Source of the DNA: a virus | Virus record (IMG/VR): IMGVR_UViG_3300021225_000153 | Coordinates: 1-35,470 of that record | Direction: 5' to 3' (one strand) | DNA: 35,470 bases | In this document: piece after piece, positions 1-8,590 of the stretch | How the letters are laid out: every line of letters starts with the position of its first letter | Numbering within the stretch: the first letter of the stretch is position 1 | Notes under the pieces: model-generated | The model's database searches: none | What the model was told of the DNA's origin: nothing | What the model saw: the letters and a program-made list of their open reading frames with translations, nothing else | Program-made: the position numbers and the translations under genes

Positions 1-1890
1 TCTTCTATAAGTTCCATCTGTTCTACGATATATTTTTTCCTTTGTCAAATGCTTAGGTGAGTGCATAAAGAAAGGTAATTGTATTGTATTGGTAACTCCA
101 GTTGGATAATTAAAGCCAAAAGCATCTTCATTATTTGAGTATTCTAACTTAGTTACATAGCAACAATCATTAGTTACCTGAAACTGATTAGAACAAGCTA
201 CTACATTCTTTTCTGCATCTAATATGCAGTAAGAAAAACAATCTACACATACATTACTAAGTATGTTTCTACGCATCTTAAACTTAGATAGTCCAAGCTC
301 TGGGTCACTTACTGTAAGTGTTATCTCTGGATAGATAATAGCAGTATCTATGTCTATACATATTGGATATGTAGTTCCTCCCCATGCTCCCATAATTCCA
401 CTCCATAGCTCATCTTGGTCACCAATAGTAACTCCTCCATAATTAGTAGGGTCACCTTCTACATATATCTCTGTAAAAAATACGTTAGTAAAGTTACAGA
501 AATCAAAATCCCAAGTGTTACCAGATACATACTGGTAATTATATCTATAAGTAGTATCACAAGTTGCTACTGCTGGAAAGTCTATGAAGCCTTTATTCCA
601 ATATTCTGTAAGATAATAGTCAGCAGTTATGCCTACTCCATCTCCAAAGTCAGCAGAGAATTGTATAAGCTTTGTATCGCAACATTGAGTAAACTCACAA
701 TCAAAAGTAAAACCAAGTAGCTCACTTATTTTATCTATTAATCCTGACTTGCTATATACACCTAAAGGAACAGTAAGGTATCCAGCTCCAGAAGTACTTG
801 CATAGATATCAAATATAGGAGTCTCGTACATATTGATAGCTTCAATATTGAAACCATTTAGATGTCCATTAGCGTTAGTAATATTTAAAGTGATATCGTA
901 AGTTAATCCAGAGCCAAATAAGATAGCTTCTATCTCTCCACTATAATCGTTAATGGTAAAAGGTACTACTGTTGGTGGATTAACTCCATCATCTAAAGTA
1001 ATATTACCACTAAAGTTAGTATACAAACTATTGAATACATATTTAATTGAATAGCCTTGACCACCAGTTAAAGAGTAAACATATTTATAGCTTATAGTGT
1101 TAGTTGAACTGCCTAAAGCAGTATAGTGTAGTGCTGAATTATTCCAATAGAAAAACTTACCAACTTCATTAACTGGAGCAATAGTGTTAGGATTATCTAC
1201 AAATGAATTATTATTAATAAACGAGCCTCCAGGTATTGAAGCAACAGTAAAAGTACCACCAGCTTCAGTAGTTGTACTACCATGATTAACATCTATTACT
1301 GATGTAAAGAAGTTAAGCAAACTATTGCTATCAGCAGTAGGAGATAAGTAGTGTTTTACCTTTACAAAATTTACATTATCTGCTACTTGTACTGTATATG
1401 GACTACTTAAAATAGTACTCCATTCGATAATATATACTTTGTTCTGGATGTATAATTGCAGTTGTACTTCATCCACTCCACCTATGTAATGATGAAAGTC
1501 AAATGTAAGGTCTGCTGAGTATATCTCGTTAAAAGGATTATTGGCAAAATCAAACTCTTGAAAAGGAGTTAAATACTCTTGGTTACATAAGTTATATTGG
1601 CTTTCTGGTCCTATCTCTGTTCCTTCTATTACTGTTTTGAAGCTATATGTAGAACAAATAGGCTGAACTTGTACATCATTATCTATAAGCACATTGCAGT
1701 CTGAGTCGCAAACTGCAACATAAAAAGGAATTGAAGCTTCTAAAGGAGTATCTGTATTGACATCTATTTGAGCCTTTATGCTTAAATCTCCACATACTGG
1801 CAAAGCTATATCAGCCTCATCATCGCATGAGTTAGTATCTACATAATTGAAGTTCAAAAAGGAAGCCTCTGGACTCGTTATGTTTGTCAA
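1..1890 (-). CDS. Large tail protein, 5' part (continues at 35470)
   Basis: An open frame of 630 codons runs without a stop from about 1890 off the left edge, and codon phase is exact at position 1. It joins in frame to the fragment at 35213-35470 to give about 715 residues. The only in-frame ATG in the first half lies about 300 codons in. An in-frame TAA sits at 1912-1914, so the start must be a non-ATG codon just below it. TTG at 1890 (first residues MTNITSPEASF) is the best choice. The N-terminal half is beta-rich and acidic with several cysteines. The last part reads like the C-terminal domain of distal tail proteins in Bacteroidetes phages (YRRTDG, then EKEYE..TD). It follows the tape measure, another large tail protein and an AlkB-like gene, so a baseplate or tail-tip role is likely. 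Exact function is not recognised. Confidence 0.8.
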   Translation of the reverse strand, partial: MTNITSPEASFLNFNYVDTNSCDDEADIALPVCGDLSIKAQIDVNTDTPLEASIPFYVAVCDSDCNVLIDNDVQVQPICSTYSFKTVIEGTEIGPESQYNLCNQEYLTPFQEFDFANNPFNEIYSADLTFDFHHYIGGVDEVQLQLYIQNKVYIIEWSTILSSPYTVQVADNVNFVKVKHYLSPTADSNSLLNFFTSVIDVNHGSTTTEAGGTFTVASIPGGSFINNNSFVDNPNTIAPVNEVGKFFYWNNSALHYTALGSSTNTISYKYVYSLTGGQGYSIKYVFNSLYTNFSGNITLDDGVNPPTVVPFTINDYSGEIEAILFGSGLTYDITLNITNANGHLNGFNIEAINMYETPIFDIYASTSGAGYLTVPLGVYSKSGLIDKISELLGFTFDCEFTQCCDTKLIQFSADFGDGVGITADYYLTEYWNKGFIDFPAVATCDTTYRYNYQYVSGNTWDFDFCNFTNVFFTEIYVEGDPTNYGGVTIGDQDELWSGIMGAWGGTTYPICIDIDTAIIYPEITLTVSDPELGLSKFKMRRNILSNVCVDCFSYCILDAEKNVVACSNQFQVTNDCCYVTKLEYSNNEDAFGFNYPTGVTNTIQLPFFMHSPKHLTKEKIYRRTDGTYRR

Positions 1891-1919
1891 ACCAATAAAA
1901 ATTATAAGTGATTAAACTA

Positions 1920-1945
1920 TTGGCACAAAGCCCAAATGATAGGCT
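1920..1945 (-). repeat. Shared leader element, copy 1
   Basis: On the plus strand this reads TTGGCACAA, five bases, AAATG, two bases, AGGCT. The same blocks in the same order occur at 15728-15752 before the replication initiator gene. Read on the minus strand it ends with TTGTGCCAA, 29 bases before the TTG start of the large tail gene. It contains TATCATTTG, which resembles the Bacteroidetes -7 element TAnnTTTG apart from one extra base. A promoter or an RNA or protein binding site is possible. Confidence 0.45.
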
Positions 1946-1972
1946 AAATTAATATTTTATAATTTAGATAAA

Positions 1973-2443
1973 CTAAATATTTACTTTACTATTTAGTGAA
2001 TTGCGTAACACAATCGAGTATCTTTTTTCTTCTGCTTGTACTGAGTGCCTCCAGTTCCATCTTAAATCTCCTGAGAATTGTACTAAAGAATATCTTGGCA
2101 TAAAGTACCTACGAATATCAAAGCCTTTCTTAAACTTAAGGACTGCATCGCTGAGTAAACTTATGACATAGATAGTTTCTCCTCCTTGCTCTCTGTCTAT
2201 GTGAAAAGGTATATGTTGATTAGGCAAGTACTCGTTAATAGTTACAGAGTCAAACTCTATGCCTTCTATGGTCTTAAATATGTCTGGTATCTCTTTACTT
2301 ACTATGTTGTCTGCATAAGGTATAGAAGAGCCAAATCTTAGCACTTGGTTTCTGTTATCCCATCTCCTTTCCTTTTCAGGTATGAGCTTTAGCACTTCAT
2401 CTTCAAAGTGCTTATCAACAAACATCTCTTCTAACTTAAGCAT
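1973..2443 (-). CDS. AlkB-like 2-oxoglutarate/Fe(II) dioxygenase
   Basis: The 156-residue product has the full AlkB-type signature: NEY at 70-72, the iron ligands H81-x-D83 and H133, and the 2-oxoglutarate-binding R141-x5-R147. Enzymes of this family remove alkyl groups from DNA or RNA bases by oxidative demethylation, using Fe(II), 2-oxoglutarate and oxygen. Its length is short, about a minimal catalytic core. It lies inside the tail operon, overlapping the upstream tail gene by 8 bp, and is separated from the next tail gene by 82 bp. The location suggests a late-transcribed accessory gene. Substrate could be alkylated or modified phage DNA, but the sequence does not say which. The fold assignment is firm; the substrate is inference. 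Confidence 0.88.
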   Translation of the reverse strand: MLKLEEMFVDKHFEDEVLKLIPEKERRWDNRNQVLRFGSSIPYADNIVSKEIPDIFKTIEGIEFDSVTINEYLPNQHIPFHIDREQGGETIYVISLLSDAVLKFKKGFDIRRYFMPRYSLVQFSGDLRWNWRHSVQAEEKRYSIVLRNSLNSKVNI

Positions 2444-4655
2444 TTTTTGGTATTAAAATTAAGGTAGCATCTCCATCTACAAAAGAATACTCAAGGCTTT
2501 GAATCCATCCATATAACTGAGTGTTATCGCACTTGTAAGCTATTAGTCCATGTGGATTAGCTCGTATTGTTTTGTATTGCTCAAATGTCAAAGGAACATT
2601 CTCTACTTCGTGTAGTTCAGCAGTAAATATTCCTGACTGACTACCAGCAAAATCTGACTGAGTTAAGTTCTGCTTTTCAGATATCACTCCAGCTTCAATA
2701 GAGCATATAGAGTCAAGTTCTCCTTGTGCTGCTATGTTTCCCTTGCCATTAGAGAATATAAGCTCTTTAGTGCCTTTAATGAAGGTAGTAAGGTACTTAA
2801 ATAAGTTCATAGCCATTCTTGCTGGACTTATTCTGAAGTTAAGTATAGTTGCTGGGTCTATTATGTTTGCTGGACTATTTATATTACCTTGTTCTACTGC
2901 AATGTCTAAGCCATCTCGCTTAGTGCATATAGCAAAAGTATCTGCATCAAATCTCCAATCTTTAGTATTATTGTTTCCTTCTCTTCTTGTTAGTTCTATG
3001 GCATAACCTGAAGCAATAAACTGGCAAGTCTTATCTAAAGTATTGTTATTGTTTACAAGCTTAGTTGTATACTCTCGTTCTGTAAGAAATTCATCTAAGC
3101 CATTAAATTGCTCTGCTTCGTACTTGTTATATCCAGTCTTGAAGTTCTTTATGTAAAGTGCAAGTCTTGGTCTTTTAATAATAGAAACTAAGCCTATATC
3201 AGCAAGTATGTTGTCCTGATAGAAATACTGCCAGTCTTCTACTCTTAATACTTCTTGAGTTCCTTGCTCTTCTATGGTATATCCTATTCCAAATATGCTA
3301 TCTAAAGCCTTTAATATGTCGCTAAATGATAAGCTAAATACTGGAGCTTTATCGCCAGTATTAACATCTTCTAACTTTCTAAGTAATTCTCCTTTAGTAA
3401 GTGCCAACATACCACCACATCCATCTATTTCAAAGTTATATGGCTCAGAGTCAGTTCTACCTAAGTACTCGCTATATACTTTTAGGCATCCATTAGTAAC
3501 ATACTCTGAAGTCTTACTAAGTGCCTCATTTACCATATATATTTTACTCTGTGTAGTTTCGCAATATGACAAGGCAGTTAGTTTAAAGTTACTACCTGAC
3601 TCCATATTAAAAGTAGCACCTACTGCTCCAGTTGTAGTAGTAGTATATTGAGTAAAACAATATACATAAAGCTTAGTATTATTGCTTGTAAAAGTAGTAG
3701 TGTAGTTATTATCAATACTCCAAGTAATAGTAGTTACTGTTCCAACAGTTGAAACAGATGTTGGTGCTATTGTATCTATTGTAAATCCAAGTCCATTATC
3801 TGTATCAGATTGAGCAATAATTATATTGGAGCTTCCAATAGTATATGAAGCAGTAGTATCTAACACTAAACTACAATCTATTTTAGTCTGTATAGTTACC
3901 TCTCCAGTAAAACACTTGATATTATTTTGGTCAGTATTTAAGTATATGCAATTATCTGCATTTAAAACATTATTGTCTAAGTCTACATCTGGAGAAGATG
4001 AATATACATAAGGGAAATTATTAGGTCTAAAATCTCCAAACTCATCTGTAATAATACTTTCAAATGGAAGCGTAAGAAGTATCTTATTTAATCCAGGTAT
4101 TAAAGGGTTTTGATTCCATCCTTCAGGAGGAGTTCCTATTTCATCATTCAGGTAAGTTGATATATCTTCTTTATTCTCTACATAATCAGTAACTAATATC
4201 TTTTTACTTGGTATGTCTATGTATTTTCCTAAGTAATCATAGTCACCTATTGGGCTGCTTCCATCTATTCCAAATTGAGCATCTAAATTTACTTTAGTAT
4301 CCATTCCATTCTTTAACTGGTAGATACATCCTTTTCTTTCAAGTCCTACCTTGCAGTAGCAGTCATCTCCACAGAACCACTCGCTATTATAGAATGTTAT
4401 ACTATACTCTCCAAGTGTTTCAAAGGTATTCTCACAAGCATATTCTATTCTTAAATTCATAGAAGCATCTATACCACTTGCATCGTATAGGTCTTTAAGT
4501 ATCTGGTATCCTACACCATAAAACTCTACTGTTTGTGAGTCTGTCTCTGCTATGATACCATGATAGTTATCACTACGAGTCATTTTCATCTTGGTAGCAT
4601 CAAAGCCAACTGGCTCATCTATCAGGTTTTCTTCAAGCCAAAATCTAAAAATCAT
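2436..4655 (-). CDS. Large tail/baseplate protein
   Basis: A 739-residue protein encoded directly after the tape measure (11-bp overlap). That is the usual place for distal-tail or tail-hub proteins in siphophages. The first 150 residues are acidic and cysteine-containing (for example EWFCGDDCYCKVG). Residues around 230-400 are Thr/Ser/Asn-rich with many beta-branched residues, typical of beta-structured virion proteins. The C-terminal end (about 690-739) is compact and ends LILIPKNA. No catalytic motif is visible. Assignment to baseplate or tail hub is by position and composition; no named family was recognised. Confidence 0.7.
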   Translation of the reverse strand: MIFRFWLEENLIDEPVGFDATKMKMTRSDNYHGIIAETDSQTVEFYGVGYQILKDLYDASGIDASMNLRIEYACENTFETLGEYSITFYNSEWFCGDDCYCKVGLERKGCIYQLKNGMDTKVNLDAQFGIDGSSPIGDYDYLGKYIDIPSKKILVTDYVENKEDISTYLNDEIGTPPEGWNQNPLIPGLNKILLTLPFESIITDEFGDFRPNNFPYVYSSSPDVDLDNNVLNADNCIYLNTDQNNIKCFTGEVTIQTKIDCSLVLDTTASYTIGSSNIIIAQSDTDNGLGFTIDTIAPTSVSTVGTVTTITWSIDNNYTTTFTSNNTKLYVYCFTQYTTTTTGAVGATFNMESGSNFKLTALSYCETTQSKIYMVNEALSKTSEYVTNGCLKVYSEYLGRTDSEPYNFEIDGCGGMLALTKGELLRKLEDVNTGDKAPVFSLSFSDILKALDSIFGIGYTIEEQGTQEVLRVEDWQYFYQDNILADIGLVSIIKRPRLALYIKNFKTGYNKYEAEQFNGLDEFLTEREYTTKLVNNNNTLDKTCQFIASGYAIELTRREGNNNTKDWRFDADTFAICTKRDGLDIAVEQGNINSPANIIDPATILNFRISPARMAMNLFKYLTTFIKGTKELIFSNGKGNIAAQGELDSICSIEAGVISEKQNLTQSDFAGSQSGIFTAELHEVENVPLTFEQYKTIRANPHGLIAYKCDNTQLYGWIQSLEYSFVDGDATLILIPKNA

Positions 4656-6996
4656 TTCTACTGTTCTTTACTTGTTGTGTAGTATTGCCATTCTTAATGA
4701 ATGTTTCAAAGCCTCTTCTGTCAAAGTTTACCATTAACTGAGGATTAGAAGCCAGTTCTTTGCTAAATGCTTTAGCCATTTTATCATAATCCATATTAGC
4801 ACTTATCATAGTCTTACTTGGCATCAACATCTCAGGTAGCATTTCGTTAGGTATTCCATTAAGTAGCTTGTTTATATGAGCTGGTACTACTCTCTCTCCT
4901 TTAGATAACATAGCTGGAATACTGTCTGAAGTTTCAGAACCAGCACCACTTACAAACTCAGTACCTTTGGCAAACTTAGGTATTTTTTGAGCAGCTATTA
5001 CTGCGACTTGAGCAGCAGTACTTGCAGCAGTAACTGCTAAAGATGCAATAGCTCCAGGATTAAGACTACTTCCAAAAGTTGCAAGTATTTTAGTTATAGC
5101 TAAAGCTCCATTAATTATAGCTTGTGCTATCGCTGCTTGTTTGTCTGCTTGTGCTTGTTTTGTTTTTATTGCAGCTATTTGTCTTTGGTATCTTTCTTCT
5201 ATTCTTGCCTTTTGTTCATCAGTTAGATTTTTATTGGCAAGTTCTTTGTCTTTTAATTGGTTTAATCTTTCTATTTGAGCATTAAACTCAGCATTACGTT
5301 GATTACTTGTAATCTGAAATATAGCATCTGATACCTCTTTTGCACTTTCTATTGTGCCTTCTGCTATTGCTTTTCTTACTTCTTCTTCTTTATCTACTCT
5401 TTCCTTAATCTCTTCTGCTACTGTCTTTCCTTGTGGCTTCTTTTCTAAGTCTGCAAGTGGATTTTTTAACCTATCTAAAGCAGCATTTAAATTATCTATT
5501 TCCTCTCTTACTGCTCTATATGCAGTACTACCCATTTTTAATTTACTTGCTATGTCCTCCCATTGTTCTATTTGTCTTTTGTACCACTCTTCGCTACCTA
5601 CTTCAATAGCTGAAGCTATATTTTCTAAAGCAAGTATCTCTTCTTTTGCTCTCTTTTCTTCTTTTAATACTTTTACTTTCTTTTCTCTTATCTTTTGTAA
5701 ATCTTTTTGTCCTTGTGCTTCAATGTTATAAGATGTTATGTAAGCATTATAAGCCTCTTTTACTTTTTTTATCTGTTCATCTACTTGTTTTTGAGTAGCC
5801 TTATGATAAGTGTCCATTCTTTCATACTTAATACTTTGTACTTGGAATGTTTCTTTCTCAGCTTTTTGAACTGCTTTAAGAGCTTCTACTTGTTTTAAAT
5901 ATTCCTTTCCAGCTGCTGCTCTATCTTGTGCAAGTTTTTCATTGTATTTTATCTGTCCACTTTCTTCTGTAAGCTTACCTATATTTTTTAAATATTCAAT
6001 TTCTTTTTCTAATTGTTTATTGGTCTTTTCGTTAGTCTCTTGTATCTTCTCTTGCTTCTTAGCATAATCAGCAGCACTTTCTGAAGCTCCAAATATTGCA
6101 ACTTTTAACTTATCCCAATTAGTTACAAGAGCAGCAATAGCAATTACTGCAAGTCCTATACCAGTAGCAGCTAAAGCTATTCTAAATGCCTTTAAAGCTC
6201 CTACGCTTTCACCTATTACAAAATTGTAAGCCTTTTGTGCTGCTATATTTAATCCTTGACTAAGAGCAGTTTGTTTTTGAAGTCCATCTTGAATCTGTTT
6301 AAGACCATTAGTAACTGCCATTACTGCATTAAGCTTAACTAAAGTCTTTTCAAGTTCTTTATTTTCACTACCAAATAAAGCTGCTGCTCCTTGCATTACT
6401 TGGAATCCAGCTGCTCCTACTTGTATACCTTGAAGTGCTGCATCCAATTTAAATGTATCAGATGCAAGTACTGATATAGCTTGTTGTGCATCTCCTACCT
6501 GGTCTTTAAGTTCTCCAGCACCTTTAGCCATCTTATAAATTTCAGCAGTACTTAGCTCTCCAGCTATCATCATCTTTACAAGCTCATCTCTTGACTGCCT
6601 TAGTTGTGTTCTGAAGCTTTCTACTTTCTGTGGAGTATCTGGAGGAATAACTGGCTTTGGGTCTGGTTGCTTACCAGCTTCATCATTAAACTTCTTTTGT
6701 GCTGCTAATTGCTCATCAAGTAATTTTTTATTAACTACTAATTTATCTCCAAATAGCTTTATCTTTTGACCAGCTTCATCAACTAATTTACTTCCCCATA
6801 AACCTACTGCTGCTTGAGATGTATTTTTATATGCACTAAGTAGCTTATCCAATGCAGCACCAAACTTTCCTACATTAGTACCTCCATTCTTAAAGCTATC
6901 TTCTACTTCTTTGCTTACTCCTTTTACACTTTCAAGTCCATCTATTGCTGGTTGTAATCCTTTAGTGTCTGCTACCAGTTCTATTGTGTATTTCAT
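4645..6996 (-). CDS. Tail tape measure protein
   Basis: 783 residues with the build of a tape measure. There is an alpha-helical N-terminus, a hydrophobic segment at about 271-291 (ALAATGIGLAVIAIAALV) followed by NWDKLK, long charged coiled coil from about 310 to 640, and a second hydrophobic Ala-rich stretch near 650-700. It then has the Gly-rich GERVVPAHI region common near the C-terminus of such proteins. The protein sets tail length and is ejected during infection; at roughly 0.15 nm per residue it predicts a tail near 115-120 nm. Its start overlaps a 49-codon ORF by 35 bp. Downstream are tail-tip genes, as expected for a siphovirus. Confidence 0.93.
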   Translation of the reverse strand: MKYTIELVADTKGLQPAIDGLESVKGVSKEVEDSFKNGGTNVGKFGAALDKLLSAYKNTSQAAVGLWGSKLVDEAGQKIKLFGDKLVVNKKLLDEQLAAQKKFNDEAGKQPDPKPVIPPDTPQKVESFRTQLRQSRDELVKMMIAGELSTAEIYKMAKGAGELKDQVGDAQQAISVLASDTFKLDAALQGIQVGAAGFQVMQGAAALFGSENKELEKTLVKLNAVMAVTNGLKQIQDGLQKQTALSQGLNIAAQKAYNFVIGESVGALKAFRIALAATGIGLAVIAIAALVTNWDKLKVAIFGASESAADYAKKQEKIQETNEKTNKQLEKEIEYLKNIGKLTEESGQIKYNEKLAQDRAAAGKEYLKQVEALKAVQKAEKETFQVQSIKYERMDTYHKATQKQVDEQIKKVKEAYNAYITSYNIEAQGQKDLQKIREKKVKVLKEEKRAKEEILALENIASAIEVGSEEWYKRQIEQWEDIASKLKMGSTAYRAVREEIDNLNAALDRLKNPLADLEKKPQGKTVAEEIKERVDKEEEVRKAIAEGTIESAKEVSDAIFQITSNQRNAEFNAQIERLNQLKDKELANKNLTDEQKARIEERYQRQIAAIKTKQAQADKQAAIAQAIINGALAITKILATFGSSLNPGAIASLAVTAASTAAQVAVIAAQKIPKFAKGTEFVSGAGSETSDSIPAMLSKGERVVPAHINKLLNGIPNEMLPEMLMPSKTMISANMDYDKMAKAFSKELASNPQLMVNFDRRGFETFIKNGNTTQQVKNSRNDF

Positions 6997-7111
6997 TTTC
7001 TATTATGATTTGTCTGCGTTTATAATCTAAATCTGAGTAGAACTGATATAAAGTCCTATTCTTTACTTTACTTATTTTGGACAAATCATTGCCAACATAT
7101 TCCCTTTGCAT
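6962..7111 (-). CDS. Small 49-residue ORF before the tape measure
   Basis: ATG at 7111, TAA at 6962-6964. The product begins MQREYVGNDL and is very basic near KRRQIII. It lies 17 bp after the 195-residue gene and overlaps the tape-measure start by 35 bp. This is the position of the second tail-assembly chaperone reading frame (the T part of lambda G/GT). It is in the -1 frame relative to the upstream gene, and that frame stays open across the upstream stop, so a frameshift fusion is possible. The local A-rich run (GAAAAG) is not a canonical slippery heptamer, so separate translation is equally likely. Confidence 0.55.
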   Translation of the reverse strand: MQREYVGNDLSKISKVKNRTLYQFYSDLDYKRRQIIIENEIHNRTGSRH

Positions 7112-7128
7112 ATCTGCAAGGTTTGTTT

Positions 7129-7716
7129 CTACTTTTCTGACACAATAGAAGAAACCATATCCAAATGATGTTTTGTCAACTCCTTTGCCAGTAGAGAATA
7201 AGTCTCTAAATTCGTTTCTAATTCTTTCAAAAATGGCATTAATTCTAACAAAGGAGTCTGCAAAAAAAAATCACTTACAGACTTATGCTCTTTCCAGAAC
7301 TGTATCTTCTCTGCATTGTGCTTGAAGTCATAAGTTCTTGGGTCTTCATCCTTCTCAAAGAAGACAATAGAAGCCAGTTTATAAATTATCTCTGTATCTA
7401 TTGCCCACTTCATTCTCTCTGCCATTATATCGTTTAAAGCCTTTATCTTATATACATCTATCTTCTGGCTCTTAAGTATCTTATCGATAGCTTTTATATG
7501 CTCCTCCAGGTACTCGTAAGTTATCTTCATTCGAGCCTCTTCATAGAAAGTAATGGTCTTTAAGCCTCTTTCGTAAGGTATATTGAAATAATCTTTATAC
7601 CTATAAAATGTCCTACCTTCAATACTAAATGCCTCCTCTATTGGATATGGTATATCCTTTGGAAACCTCTTTAGCTTGTTGCCTATGTAAGCCTTCAATG
7701 TTTTAAATAATCGCAT
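7129..7716 (-). CDS. Putative tail assembly chaperone
   Basis: A 195-residue, mostly helical, charged protein (starts MRLFKTLKAYIGNKLKRFP). No motif was recognised. It sits between small tail-region genes and the tape measure, with a small ORF in between. In siphophages this slot holds the tail-assembly chaperone, which coats the tape measure during tail building. The assignment is purely positional. It overlaps the upstream small gene by 14 bp, which suggests translational coupling. Confidence 0.55.
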   Translation of the reverse strand: MRLFKTLKAYIGNKLKRFPKDIPYPIEEAFSIEGRTFYRYKDYFNIPYERGLKTITFYEEARMKITYEYLEEHIKAIDKILKSQKIDVYKIKALNDIMAERMKWAIDTEIIYKLASIVFFEKDEDPRTYDFKHNAEKIQFWKEHKSVSDFFLQTPLLELMPFLKELETNLETYSLLAKELTKHHLDMVSSIVSEK

Positions 7717-7909
7717 ACTCTCTTAGCTTTTCTTCAAGTTTGTTTAGTGGGAATATTCCCATAGTTAGGTTGTTCTTTTGTATTCTGACTTGTCCTTTAG
7801 CTGGAAATATTATGTACCTATTGGTAGTATTACTTACTTGGTGATACTTATGCTGGAGTACTCCTCCACATCTACAAGTGTTATATAGTTTGAATCCATC
7901 AATTACCAT
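7703..7909 (-). CDS. Small phage protein, 68 aa, unknown
   Basis: The ATG at 7909 is preferred over an upstream TTG at 7933, because it leaves a short 11-bp overlap with the upstream membrane-protein gene. The product (MVIDGFKLYNTCRCGG...) has a CRCGG motif near residue 12 and a basic middle, and ends LEEKLREYAII. Function is not recognised. It overlaps the next gene by 14 bp, so it belongs to the same translational chain. Confidence 0.7.
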   Translation of the reverse strand: MVIDGFKLYNTCRCGGVLQHKYHQVSNTTNRYIIFPAKGQVRIQKNNLTMGIFPLNKLEEKLREYAII

Positions 7910-8177
7910 TGCTTGTGAATTGTGCTGCTTCAAAGAATTGTATAAGTGCTGCTATTATAGTATTCATTCCACATACTGCTAACATCAGCTTCACATCTAT
8001 TGTCATAGTCAGCAAGATGCTCCATACTGAAGCCATACAAGGCAGACACATCGCTACTGGCTTGAATATCCAGTGCTGCATCCTCTCGCCCAACTTGCCA
8101 AGTATCATACCCTCCCAAAAACAAACATGAATCCCAGCACATACAAGACTGATTATAATTACATCTTCTAACAACAT
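7899..8177 (-). CDS. Small membrane protein with CLPCMAS motif
   Basis: 92 residues with two or three hydrophobic segments (about 5-22, 40-62 and 66-82). The middle one contains CLPCMASVW, a Cys-x2-Cys motif that recurs in small membrane proteins of Bacteroidetes phages. An overlapping frame at 7930-8232 also stays open but lacks any protein-like pattern and is a shadow. The protein should sit in the inner membrane. Its place between terminase and tail genes gives no clear role. Confidence 0.75.
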   Translation of the reverse strand: MLLEDVIIISLVCAGIHVCFWEGMILGKLGERMQHWIFKPVAMCLPCMASVWSILLTMTIDVKLMLAVCGMNTIIAALIQFFEAAQFTSNGN

Positions 8178-8530
8178 ACTGTATAAGTTGTGGTATCTGT
8201 ATAAGGATTAACTCCAGTACTATCTGAGCCAAAGAACTTCAAAGCTACTGCTCCATACTCTGTATCACATTGTACTATATCCTTCTTTTCGCATCCTTCA
8301 AACACTTCCAGAGTAAACTGACCAGCATACTTAGTTAGCAAACCACTTGGATAGAATGAAGTTTCTATTATTAGATTGCCATCTACATCAACTGGAAAGT
8401 CTACATTATATTTATTATTAAATTTATCTGTGAGAGTGGTCGTATAAGTACCTTCTGCCAGACCTACTGGCATTACGATAGTAGAAACACATTGTGGTAT
8501 GTTTATCTGTTTTATTGTGCAGCAGCTCAT
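8168..8530 (-). CDS. Structural-type protein starting MSCC, 120 aa
   Basis: ATG at 8530 (MSCCTIKQINIPQC) is chosen over a TTG 18 bp upstream. The protein is acidic with a beta-strand pattern: YTTTLTDKFNNKYNVDF, then GNLIIETSFYPSG, which suggests an immunoglobulin-like or beta-sandwich fold. It ends with two cysteines (YTVCC). Similar Cys-rich-start proteins occur near terminase genes in Bacteroidetes phages. It may be a minor virion protein; function is unproven. A 60-bp gap separates it from terL. Confidence 0.68.
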   Translation of the reverse strand: MSCCTIKQINIPQCVSTIVMPVGLAEGTYTTTLTDKFNNKYNVDFPVDVDGNLIIETSFYPSGLLTKYAGQFTLEVFEGCEKKDIVQCDTEYGAVALKFFGSDSTGVNPYTDTTTYTVCC

Positions 8531-8590
8531 AAGGAGTAAAGTTAACAATTAAGATTAGTAGCTATTTATTTATTTAGTTTACTATTTAGT

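Noticed and set aside
7930-8232. A second minus-strand frame of 100 codons over the small membrane protein.
   Set aside because: The alternative frame at 7899-8177 has clear transmembrane helices and the CLPCMAS motif and couples properly to both neighbours.
8531-8548. TTG-started extension giving MLTLLLMSCC.
   Set aside because: The ATG at 8530 gives the MSCC start typical of this protein type; the extension would be an artefact.
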